Origin: Dyadobacter sp.
GTDB taxonomy: Bacteria > Bacteroidota > Bacteroidia > Cytophagales > Spirosomataceae
DNA length: 64,000 bases
Direction of reading: 5' to 3'
Assembly (NCBI RefSeq): GCF_017744695.1
Contig: NZ_JAGIAS010000001.1
Span: 1,455,013-1,519,012, forward strand
Both the position numbers and the translations under genes were made by a program. The notes beneath the pieces are model-generated. The model ran no database searches. It had not been told where the DNA came from and saw nothing but the letters and a program-made list of their open reading frames with translations. Positions 8,126-15,441 of this stretch are shown here, in pieces; position 1 is the stretch's first letter, and each line of letters starts with the position of its first letter.

Positions 8126-8412
8126 ACTGACTATTCCTAAACCCTTAACCTTTTCTTATCTTATATATCTTTTAGCTTTAAAGCTGTTTTTTCTTTTTCT
8201 TTTTAACGTATCAGACTTCCCGATCGTTTCATTTGTTTGTAAAGAAAGAATACTACCAATAATACTCCAATTTTTCTTCTTTACAAAATTCAGAGAACTT
8301 AACCAATATACGCTGTTAATTATTCTCCAGATCTGACGAAATCTTGCTGCTTCGTCCTTTTTTCTCTCCGGTCTCACATCATTTCACCGGATTGCAACCC
8401 TGAAATTCCATT
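8091..8412 (-). ncRNA. Candidate structured non-coding RNA
   Basis: A minus-strand -7 element (8419-8426) is followed by no credible ORF. Instead there are four successive inverted repeats and then an intrinsic terminator at 8125-8091. Stems: TCCGGT/ACCGGA (8367-8372, 8386-8391), GACGAA/TTCGTC (8335-8340, 8351-8356), a two-part stem at 8293-8303 with 8315-8327, and a perfect 11-bp stem at 8236-8246 with 8277-8287. I cannot match it to 6S, tmRNA, RNase P or SRP RNA. The symmetry of hairpins leaves the strand open: the GACGAA hairpin has a T-run on the plus strand and could instead end the OmpA-gene mRNA. Confidence 0.4.
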
Positions 8413-8690
8413 ATCGTGCAAAGATAAGAATACTTCATTTTGGCCTCATGGATTTATTCTATTTCCCTTGTGCCTTATTGCATTACAAATGTCGGAATTA
8501 ATTTTGAAATTACAAATTGCCTCAAAATCATTATTCAAAATATTCTTTGGAATTTTATCGCAATACCCGCACTTCAAAACTTATTTTATACTAACAATCA
8601 GCAATTATCTTTTATCAAATTTCGAAAAAATAATCAAAAACCAAATAAATACAATTCTTGAAATATTTATATTTTCTTAAAAAAGTACAA
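8101..8690. other. AT-rich gene-free region
   Basis: A 590-bp gap that is markedly richer in A+T than its neighbours. The left part (to about 8426) holds the hairpins and promoter of the RNA candidate. The right part, 8430-8690, is very AT-rich; its two overlapping 70-codon frames lack family resemblance and normal codon use for this genome. I see no gene there. Confidence 0.6.
8419..8426 (-). promoter_or_regulatory. Promoter -7 element (TATCTTTG, minus strand)
   Basis: Forward CAAAGATA, an exact TAnnTTTG match on the minus strand with no coding sequence downstream. It would start transcription near 8412 into the structured region. No clear -33 element. Confidence 0.5.
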
Positions 8691-9251
8691 TCATTGGTTA
8701 TAATTGTTCATTGTCGATTGTATCCCCAAAGTACAAAACGATGTAACCATGTCGCCCGCTTTGTCCAAAATGATGGGTAGCTCCGCCATTTCCTCATTGG
8801 AAAAAGGTTTTAGCACGTAATCTACTTGCCTCCCACGTGGAAAATTATTTCCGATCCCGAAACGTAGTCTGGGGTATTCTGTGGTGCCCAATAATTCCTC
8901 AATATTCTTCAAACCGTTGTGCCCGCCGTGGCTGCCTTTGGGTTTGATCCGCAAAGTACCGAAAGGCAATTGCAGCTCATCCACAATGGTTAACGTATTT
9001 TCCGCAGCCACTTTGTACTGGTCCATATAATACCGGATCGATTTTCCGCTCAGATTCATGTAGGTAGTAGGCTTTATAAAATAAATATGCCTGCCCTTAT
9101 ACTTCCATTCAGCCACAAAGGCCAGTTTTTCAAAAGAAAACTTAAAACCGTGCTGCGCTGCGAGGCGGTCGAGCACCATAAAGCCGGCATTATGTCGGGT
9201 GAAAGCGTACTCCGGACCAATATTTCCCAGCCCGGCAATCAGATATTTCAT
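8691..9251 (-). CDS. pth: Peptidyl-tRNA hydrolase
   Basis: Cytoplasmic esterase that recycles peptidyl-tRNA released from stalled ribosomes. Seen: all active-site residues of bacterial Pth. They are N10 (GLGNIGPEY), catalytic H20 (TRHNAGFMVLD), N66 (YMNLSGKSI), D91 (TIVDELQLPFGTLR) and N112 (GSHGGHNGLKNI). The 186-residue length is standard. It is divergent from pyrR (63 bp gap). Downstream lies the long AT-rich gap, so its transcript may extend to the minus-strand terminator at 8125-8091. An essential housekeeping function is expected from the family. Confidence 0.96.
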   Translation of the reverse strand: MKYLIAGLGNIGPEYAFTRHNAGFMVLDRLAAQHGFKFSFEKLAFVAEWKYKGRHIYFIKPTTYMNLSGKSIRYYMDQYKVAAENTLTIVDELQLPFGTLRIKPKGSHGGHNGLKNIEELLGTTEYPRLRFGIGNNFPRGRQVDYVLKPFSNEEMAELPIILDKAGDMVTSFCTLGIQSTMNNYNQ

Positions 9252-9314
9252 TGAATAAAAATTTTAATTTCGTCTAAGAGCACTTTAATTTAGGCTAAAA
9301 TTCAGGGAAATTTC

Positions 9315-9857
9315 ATGATACCCCAAAAACGATTAGTACTTAGCAGTCCCCTTCTGGAAATAATGATCAGCCGGCTATGCCAACAACTGATTGAAAATCA
9401 CCAGGATTTTTCAAACACGGTTGTCATGGGTTTGCAGCCCAGGGGAATCCACTTTGCCGAACGCATTGTGAAAGAGCTCCGCGAAATCACCGGACAGCAT
9501 ATCCTTCTGGGACATTTGGATGCTACGTTCTATCGTGACGACTTCCGTCGCCGCGAATCTCCCCTCGTACCGAACAAAACCAATGTACCTTTCCTGATCG
9601 AAGGCAAAAAAGTGATCCTGATCGACGACGTCCTCGCCAGCGGCCGTATGGTACGTGCCGCGCTCGACGCCATGACCGCATTCGGCCGGCCGAAAGTAGT
9701 GGAGTTGCTTGTACTGATCGACCGCCGCTATAACCGCGAACTACCCATCGATCCCGATTATGTAGGAATGCAGGTGAGCACGGTGGAAACACAGCGCGTA
9801 CAGGTGGAATGGACCGAGCAGGGCTTTGACGCCGACCACATCTGGCTCGTCGACTAG
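9315..9857 (+). CDS. pyrR: Pyrimidine operon regulator/uracil phosphoribosyltransferase PyrR
   Basis: Type I PRTase fold protein. Seen: the PRPP-binding loop VILIDDVLASGRMVRA at residues 100-115, the arginine-rich flexible loop DATFYRDDFRRRESP, and the C-terminal block DRRYNRELPIDPDYVGMQVST. In Firmicutes PyrR binds pyr mRNA and controls attenuation; many Bacteroidota carry it as a single gene, with UPRT activity or RNA regulation unproven. No pyr biosynthesis gene is adjacent. Length 180 residues, as expected. The stop TAG opens a 14-bp tandem array, and the next gene is convergent. Confidence 0.9.
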   Translation: MIPQKRLVLSSPLLEIMISRLCQQLIENHQDFSNTVVMGLQPRGIHFAERIVKELREITGQHILLGHLDATFYRDDFRRRESPLVPNKTNVPFLIEGKKVILIDDVLASGRMVRAALDAMTAFGRPKVVELLVLIDRRYNRELPIDPDYVGMQVSTVETQRVQVEWTEQGFDADHIWLVD

Positions 9858-9882
9858 GTGCCGCCGGCCAGGTGCCGCCGGC
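9855..9882. repeat. 14-bp tandem array starting at the pyrR stop codon
   Basis: TAGGTGCCGCCGGC followed by CAGGTGCCGCCGGC, then TA. The unit closely resembles that at 5704-5745 (shared form YAGGYGCCNCCGRC) and again begins exactly at a TAG stop between convergent genes. Confidence 0.75.
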
Positions 9883-9895
9883 TACTCAAAATACA

Positions 9896-11455
9896 TCAGG
9901 GTTGGTGACCGGGCCGGGAAGCTTCTTCTTTGGCCTCCATTTTACCGATGTCGTCGGTTTTGTATGTGAGCTTGTTGACGTAAAATACCTCACGCCCCTG
10001 TACAATGGACGATGTCCCGATCCGCTGCATACCGTACGCCAGGAAATATTGGCCGTACCACGGTGAAAGATAGCCATCTTCATTGTTCAACACCTTTTCC
10101 TTCTCCGATTTCGGGTTGATTTTGAATTTCTCCGTTTCAACCACCACTTTATTGCGGCTGATCACCTCGGTATGGATTTCTCCCTCCTGCGGATAAGCCA
10201 GTACAAAATAGTCGTCGACAGGTGTTACCTGCACCATTTCCTGTAAGTCGAAGCTTGTCAGGTCTTTAATAGTAATGGTATTGTCCCACATCAGTTTGCC
10301 GCTACGATCAAACCCGCAGACGATTGCGTGCGTATACCGGTAGCCTTCGAGCGCGCGTGCTACGTACGGGCGCGAAATCCCGCCGGAAATAATAGGACTA
10401 GTAGACCGCTGATTGGGGTAATAAACTTCGGCCACCAGCACAATTTCCTTTTCCGTCTGGAACAGCTGATGTACCAGCAGCCGGTAGCGGAACCGGTTTT
10501 CTTTACCCAGGCTCTTCCGCTTACCAATCTTTTCGAGTACCCGCGCCCGCCGCTTGGGCTTCATATAATTGAAGAAGTTTTGTAATTCCGAAAATTCGAT
10601 AAACTGCGGCTCTTCCGGCGTATCGTCGGAAACATGCGTCACGTAAAGTCCCTGGGAATACTGGGTACATCCCACGGAATAATTACCGATCAGGTAAGAG
10701 TCATCGGCATTGAGCGGGACAATCTGGCCTGAAATGAAACTGTAACGGGGATCACTCAAACTGGTCCTTTTCAGCAACTTACCATCATAATTGTAAGTTT
10801 TTATTTCAAAAACACAGTTTTTCTTACGGTAAGCATAGGTGATTACGTTGATATATCCGTCGATCTCATTAATGTCGACATTATTCAGCTCAGTATTTTT
10901 TTCAAACAGGCCTGGCAGCACGCGGGTAGTGTGATCGAAAAATGAATGCACGATCACAATCGGTCGCGACCGGTAGTAACCCGATACCAATGCCTTGCTG
11001 CCAATCACCTTGAAATGCTGCACATCGACCCCCGAGAGCAGGTTACCTTTATAAGTATCAATGGAACCGTCCTGGAAATTCAGTTGCAGGAACAGGAATT
11101 TGTCGGTATCCGGCTCGGCAAACAACCAGTAACCGCTTTCTTCCGCCTTGTAAGCCATTACCGGAATGTACCGGAAATCGAGTTTGTAGGAAGTCCGCCA
11201 GAGCGCTTTCAGGGTTGTGTCATATTTCACAAATTCCCATTGCTCGTTGCGGTTCGAAAATTCATTTCCTCGTATGACGGACAAAATACCCTTCTCGCCA
11301 AGGCTAAAAACCTCGAATTGCTCGGAAGAAGATGAGCTGGTCGGGATTTCCAGGCGATCGGATTGCTGCAACTGTGCCAGCACCCCCCAGAGCGGCGCGA
11401 AGATCAATAGCAGCATTAATTTCAACCCGAAATAGTTTATAGAACGGTTATGCAT
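9896..11455 (-). CDS. Secreted protein of unknown function, beta-rich
   Basis: I do not recognise the family. Seen: a signal peptide from the ATG at 11455 (hydrophobic LMLLLIFAPLWGVLAQ, cleavage near residue 28), then about 490 residues. These are dominated by alternating hydrophobic/aromatic strands separated by turns, with repeated patterns such as YWLFAEPDTDKFLFLQL and DDYFVLAYPQEGEIHTEVI. A basic segment, YMKPKRRARVLEKIGKRKS, interrupts the middle. The pattern suggests a beta-propeller or repeated beta-sheet fold, but no diagnostic motif is visible. There is no CHU_C or PorSS sorting tail and no transmembrane segment after the signal. It is divergent from argS; a longer in-frame start at 11515 would only add residues before the signal peptide. 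Confidence 0.75.
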   Translation of the reverse strand: MHNRSINYFGLKLMLLLIFAPLWGVLAQLQQSDRLEIPTSSSSSEQFEVFSLGEKGILSVIRGNEFSNRNEQWEFVKYDTTLKALWRTSYKLDFRYIPVMAYKAEESGYWLFAEPDTDKFLFLQLNFQDGSIDTYKGNLLSGVDVQHFKVIGSKALVSGYYRSRPIVIVHSFFDHTTRVLPGLFEKNTELNNVDINEIDGYINVITYAYRKKNCVFEIKTYNYDGKLLKRTSLSDPRYSFISGQIVPLNADDSYLIGNYSVGCTQYSQGLYVTHVSDDTPEEPQFIEFSELQNFFNYMKPKRRARVLEKIGKRKSLGKENRFRYRLLVHQLFQTEKEIVLVAEVYYPNQRSTSPIISGGISRPYVARALEGYRYTHAIVCGFDRSGKLMWDNTITIKDLTSFDLQEMVQVTPVDDYFVLAYPQEGEIHTEVISRNKVVVETEKFKINPKSEKEKVLNNEDGYLSPWYGQYFLAYGMQRIGTSSIVQGREVFYVNKLTYKTDDIGKMEAKEEASRPGHQP

Positions 11456-11497
11456 AACTTCTTCCTTCAGGGGTGTGACACAGATCAATAATTCGCC

Positions 11498-11505
11498 TAA
11501 TTTTG
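11498..11505 (+). promoter_or_regulatory. Promoter -7 element (TAATTTTG)
   Basis: Exact TAnnTTTG match 86 nt upstream of the argS ATG, on the argS strand. Confidence 0.5.
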
Positions 11506-11590
11506 CATGCTGCAAGGCTCACATTGCTATTAATATTAGAAATAATTTCACTTAAATAAAAACTTGCGGGAATGTAATCCCCGATTTTTC

Positions 11591-13369
11591 ATGACAATTG
11601 AAGCAATACTCAAGGAGGATATTCAAAAAGCCGTCCAAAAACATTTTCAACTGGACAACCAGGAGATCATTCTGCAACCTACCAAGAAAGAATTTGAGGG
11701 ATTTTACACATTTGTCACTTTTCCTTTGACCAAGGCGGCCCGCAAGGCGCCGGCTGAGATCGGGCAGATCATTGGCGATGAGCTCATTGCGTCGTCGTCG
11801 CTGGTTGCTGGCTTTAATGTCGTGCAAGGCTTTCTGAATATCAGCCTGAAAGACAGCACCTGGCTGGATCTGTTCGGCAAGATTTCTTCCGATGCGACGT
11901 TCGGCACACTGCCTTCAAACGGGAAGTCGGTGATGGTGGAATTTTCTTCGCCCAATACCAACAAGCCGCTTCACCTGGGGCATTTGCGCAACAACTTCCT
12001 CGGCGATTCGCTGTCAAAAATCCTGAAAGCGAGCGGCTATGACGTGGTGAAAACGTGCCTGGTCAACGACCGCGGCATCCATATTTGCAAATCCATGCTG
12101 GCCTATCGCGAGCTCGGCAATGGCGAAACTCCCGAGTCGAGCGGCATCAAGGGCGACCACCTGGCGGGCAAGTATTACGTCCTGTTTGATATTGAATATA
12201 AAAAGCAGATCAAGGCGCTGGTAGAGCAAGGCATGAGCGAGGAGGAAGCCGCTAAAAAGGCGCCGTGGATACTGGAAGCGCAGCAATTGCTCTTGCTTTG
12301 GGAAAACAACGATCCCGAGACGGTAGCGCTTTGGCAAAAAATGAACAATTGGGTTTATGAAGGATTTGCGGAGACTTACAAGAAAATCGGCGTAAGCTTC
12401 GACAAAACTTATTATGAATCAAATACTTACCTACTAGGAAAGGATATCATCGAAGAAGGTCTGCAAAAAGGGGTGTTCTTCAAAAAGCCGGACAACTCCG
12501 TCTGGATCGACCTTACTGAGGAAGGACTTGACGAAAAGCTCGTACTCCGCGGCGACGGGACCTCTGTTTACATCACCCAGGACCTCGGCACGACCGAGCT
12601 GAAAAACAGCGATTTCGGTAACGACCGGTACTTATGGGTGGTAGGTAATGAGCAGGACTACCATTTCAAGGTTCTGTTCGCGATCCTGAAACGCCTGGGC
12701 CGCACTTACGCCCACGGCTGCTACCACATCAGCTATGGCATGGTGGACCTGCCATCTGGCAAAATGAAATCCCGCGAAGGTACCGTGGTGGATGCCGACG
12801 ACCTGGTGGGCCAAATGGTACAAACCGCTTCCGACCGTACGCAGGAGCTGGGAAAAATCGACGATTTCAACAGCGAGGAAGCCAAACAGCTTTATAATCA
12901 GCTGGCATTGGGGGCATTGAAGTACTTCCTGCTGAAAGTAGACCCCAAAAAACGAATGCTCTTCAACCCCGAGGAATCTATTGATTTCCAAGGACATACA
13001 GGACCATTTATTCAGTACACCTACGCACGTATCCGCTCGATCATGCGTAAGGCGGAGCAGGCCGGCATATCCGCGGAAATCCCTGGCGACAGCTACGCCA
13101 TGCACCAGGCTGAGCGTGAGCTGGTATTTGCATTGTCGCAGTACCCGGTGAAAGTCGTGGCGGCTGCCAATGAGTTCGCGCCGTCGCTCATTTCGCAATA
13201 TGCGTTCGACCTGGCGAAGGTTTATAACCAGTTCTATGCGGAGGTTTCGATCTTCTCCGATCCCGATCCGGAAGCGGTGAAATTGCGCGTCGCATTATCG
13301 GGTGCGGTTGCGGAAACGATTCGCAAGGCTTTGGGGTTATTGGGCATAGATGTCCCCGAACGGATGTAA
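11591..13369 (+). CDS. argS: Arginyl-tRNA synthetase
   Basis: Class I aminoacyl-tRNA synthetase charging tRNA-Arg. Seen: an N-terminal tRNA D-loop-binding domain (about 1-110), then the HIGH signature SSPNTNKPLHLGHLRN (about 118-133). The KMSKS counterpart is GKMKSREGTVV near residue 390, and the C-terminal anticodon-binding helical domain ends VPERM, as is usual for ArgS. 592 residues is typical. I chose the ATG at 11591 (MTIEAILKED); an in-frame TTG at 11564 would add nine atypical residues. It is a single housekeeping gene with a promoter about 85 nt upstream. Confidence 0.96.
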   Translation: MTIEAILKEDIQKAVQKHFQLDNQEIILQPTKKEFEGFYTFVTFPLTKAARKAPAEIGQIIGDELIASSSLVAGFNVVQGFLNISLKDSTWLDLFGKISSDATFGTLPSNGKSVMVEFSSPNTNKPLHLGHLRNNFLGDSLSKILKASGYDVVKTCLVNDRGIHICKSMLAYRELGNGETPESSGIKGDHLAGKYYVLFDIEYKKQIKALVEQGMSEEEAAKKAPWILEAQQLLLLWENNDPETVALWQKMNNWVYEGFAETYKKIGVSFDKTYYESNTYLLGKDIIEEGLQKGVFFKKPDNSVWIDLTEEGLDEKLVLRGDGTSVYITQDLGTTELKNSDFGNDRYLWVVGNEQDYHFKVLFAILKRLGRTYAHGCYHISYGMVDLPSGKMKSREGTVVDADDLVGQMVQTASDRTQELGKIDDFNSEEAKQLYNQLALGALKYFLLKVDPKKRMLFNPEESIDFQGHTGPFIQYTYARIRSIMRKAEQAGISAEIPGDSYAMHQAERELVFALSQYPVKVVAAANEFAPSLISQYAFDLAKVYNQFYAEVSIFSDPDPEAVKLRVALSGAVAETIRKALGLLGIDVPERM

Positions 13370-13478
13370 GCAACTTTTTTGAAAATCGGGCCGTATAGTG
13401 TTTTGGAGAGTCAATAACCCGATTCGTGCATGCAATTCACTTTATAACTATATGTACTAACCATAACCAAAACCTATT

Positions 13479-14063
13479 ATGAGCTTAATTAAGACACTTT
13501 TCATTATGATTACTTCATTGATTACCGGACTTTTCGTCGACAAATCCGAAATAGCGAGCCGTCCGGAGAATGCTCCTGTTGCAAAACAAACGCTGTATGA
13601 CTTCAAGGTGAAATCGCTGGTAGGCGGCAAAACCGTTGATCTGAGCAAGTACAAAGGCAAAAAAGTGGTGATCCTGAATGTAGCTTCCAAATGTGGTTAT
13701 ACCAAGCAGTATGCCGACTGGGAGAAGTTTTACAAAGATCACGGCGACAAAGTGGTCGTACTCGGCTTTCCTGCCAACAATTTCGGCGGGCAGGAGCCAG
13801 GCACCAGCGAAGAAATCGCCACTTTTTGCTCCGCGACTTATGGTGTAACATTCCCGATGTTCGAGAAGGTGTCCGTACTTGGCGACGACCAGGCGCCAAT
13901 CTACAAATGGCTGAGCAACAAAGATCTGAACGGATGGAATGACAAAGTTCCTACCTGGAATTTCTGCAAATATGTCATCAATGAAAAAGGCGAACTAACT
14001 AACTTCTTCGCTTCGAAAGTATTGCCTACCGACGAAGAATTTACGAAGGCGGTAGGAATTTAA
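13479..14063 (+). CDS. Glutathione peroxidase-like thiol peroxidase, membrane-anchored or exported
   Basis: Gpx-family peroxidase reducing hydroperoxides. Seen: peroxidatic Cys72 in NVASKCGYTKQY, Gln105 in FPANNFGGQEPG, Trp160-Asn161 in TWNFCKYV and the candidate resolving Cys117 in ATFCSATYGV. The Cys instead of selenocysteine points to a thioredoxin-dependent bacterial type. A 20-residue hydrophobic N-terminus (LFIMITSLITGLFV) precedes the catalytic domain, suggesting export or membrane anchoring; cytoplasmic Gpx proteins lack it. A strong terminator follows immediately. Confidence 0.88.
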   Translation: MSLIKTLFIMITSLITGLFVDKSEIASRPENAPVAKQTLYDFKVKSLVGGKTVDLSKYKGKKVVILNVASKCGYTKQYADWEKFYKDHGDKVVVLGFPANNFGGQEPGTSEEIATFCSATYGVTFPMFEKVSVLGDDQAPIYKWLSNKDLNGWNDKVPTWNFCKYVINEKGELTNFFASKVLPTDEEFTKAVGI

Positions 14064-14071
14064 GTATATTC

Positions 14072-14121
14072 ACTGTCGGAGGTAGCCTTTGGTATTCCGA
14101 AGGCGCTTCCGACAGTTTTTT
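14072..14121 (+). terminator. Intrinsic terminator after the peroxidase gene
   Basis: Arms 14072-14090 and 14099-14116 form a long stem with one small bulge (outer ACTGTCGGA pairs with TCCGACAGT) and are followed by TTTTTT on the plus strand. Confidence 0.75.
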
Positions 14122-14143
14122 AATACATCAACTATACGCAACT

Positions 14144-14518
14144 ATGAAAAACATGAACGAAGCCCGCCGCTACCTTTTAAATGCAAAAGAGATCCTTCGC
14201 GAGAAAGCAGTTAAAGAAGATGGTTATTACAAAGATCGGAAGTATGTAAAAATGGCCGGTCATACTGCATATGTCGGTGTTCTGGAAGCGCTGGATGTTG
14301 TATTCGGAAACAAAAAGAAGGGTCGAAAAAGTATTGAATGGTATCAGGAAGAGTTGGCGTCCGTCGATAAAAAGATGCTCAATTTGTTCGGGATAGCTTA
14401 TGACACCCTTCATCTTGCCATGAGTTACGATGGTAACCTTAGTGCTGCAATTTCAAAAGAAGGACTCGAAATCGCTGAAAAAATTATTGACTGGGCTGAG
14501 CAAAAAACAGCAGCCTGA
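14144..14518 (+). CDS. DUF5618 family protein
   Basis: A 124-residue, helical, charged protein with no signal peptide. The arrangement MNEARRYLLNAKEILREKA, then KVAGHTAYVG-type text (here KMAGHTAYVGVLEALDVVFG), then WYQEELASVDKKML matches what I know as DUF5618. That family is small, found in Bacteroidota and of unknown function; the helical layout resembles HEPN-like proteins, but no catalytic RxxxxH motif is present. It sits between the peroxidase terminator and menA, 26 bp before menA, so co-transcription with menA is possible. The family assignment is from memory and moderately sure; function is unknown. Confidence 0.7.
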   Translation: MKNMNEARRYLLNAKEILREKAVKEDGYYKDRKYVKMAGHTAYVGVLEALDVVFGNKKKGRKSIEWYQEELASVDKKMLNLFGIAYDTLHLAMSYDGNLSAAISKEGLEIAEKIIDWAEQKTAA

Positions 14519-14544
14519 AATACCCGAATTAACAATACCCAACA

Positions 14545-15438
14545 ATGAATCCCTGGATTGAAGCCGCACGTCCCCGCACATTACCTCTCGCACTGTCTTG
14601 TATTTTAATGGGCTGCTTTCTGGCTGCGGCCTCGGGGCAATTCAGCTGGCCAGTGGCTGGTTTAAGCGTGCTGACGACCATTCTCCTGCAAGTACTTTCC
14701 AACTTTGCCAATGATTACGGCGATGCCGTGAATGGCAAGGATACCGAACTCCGCGAAGGCCCACGCCGGGCCGTGCATTCGGGGCATATTACCGCTGCGA
14801 AAATGCTGCGCGCAATCATTCTTTTCTCGGTACTGGCATTGATTTCGGGCATCACCCTGCTGACGATCGCATTGAAAGGGGCACCCGCAAACACATTCTG
14901 GGTGTTTTTGGGAATCGGCATTGCCTGCATTATCGCGGCTATTACGTACACAGCAGGCAAGCGCCCCTATGGCTACGTGGGCCTCGGTGATCTTTCCGTA
15001 TTAATCTTTTTTGGATGGGTGGGCGTTATCGGCAGCAACTTTTTGCACACGCACGTATGGAACTGGGGCTTGCTCCTGCCCGCGACCAGCTGTGGCCTCT
15101 TCGCAGTTGGGGTGTTAAATATCAACAATATCCGGGACATCGAATCCGACCGTGCTACGGGCAAAAACTCTATCCCGGTCCGCATCGGCCGTGAAAAAGC
15201 AATCGTCTATCACTGGTGCATTCTGCTGATCGGCATGCTTTGCGTGACCATTTACACGGCGCAGCATTTTTCCAGCTACACCAGCCTGATCTTTTTCCTC
15301 AGCTTTCCGCTATTTGTCAAAAACGGGCTCGCTATTTCCCGGCTCACGAAAGCCAGCGAACTGGACCCCTACCTGAAACAAATGGCACTCTCCACATTGC
15401 TTTTCGTAATCCTTTTCGGGATTGGTATTGTGCTTTAA
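14545..15438 (+). CDS. menA: 1,4-dihydroxy-2-naphthoate polyprenyltransferase
   Basis: UbiA-superfamily integral membrane prenyltransferase that joins DHNA and a polyprenyl chain to make demethylmenaquinone. Seen: the first Asp-rich motif NDYGDAVNGKDTELREGPRRAV (substrate Mg site) near residue 53 and the second motif NNIRDIESDRATGKNSIPVRIG near residue 194. There are 8-9 hydrophobic helices. 297 residues fits MenA. It implies menaquinone-based respiration, normal for the phylum. No other men gene is adjacent. It ends three bases before the convergent SGNH esterase gene. Confidence 0.92.
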   Translation: MNPWIEAARPRTLPLALSCILMGCFLAAASGQFSWPVAGLSVLTTILLQVLSNFANDYGDAVNGKDTELREGPRRAVHSGHITAAKMLRAIILFSVLALISGITLLTIALKGAPANTFWVFLGIGIACIIAAITYTAGKRPYGYVGLGDLSVLIFFGWVGVIGSNFLHTHVWNWGLLLPATSCGLFAVGVLNINNIRDIESDRATGKNSIPVRIGREKAIVYHWCILLIGMLCVTIYTAQHFSSYTSLIFFLSFPLFVKNGLAISRLTKASELDPYLKQMALSTLLFVILFGIGIVL

Positions 15439-15441
15439 TGC

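Noticed and set aside
8440..8680. Two overlapping small frames of about 70 codons in the AT-rich gap
   Set aside because: Both rely on the AT content, have no conserved motif, no promoter and codon use unlike the neighbouring genes.
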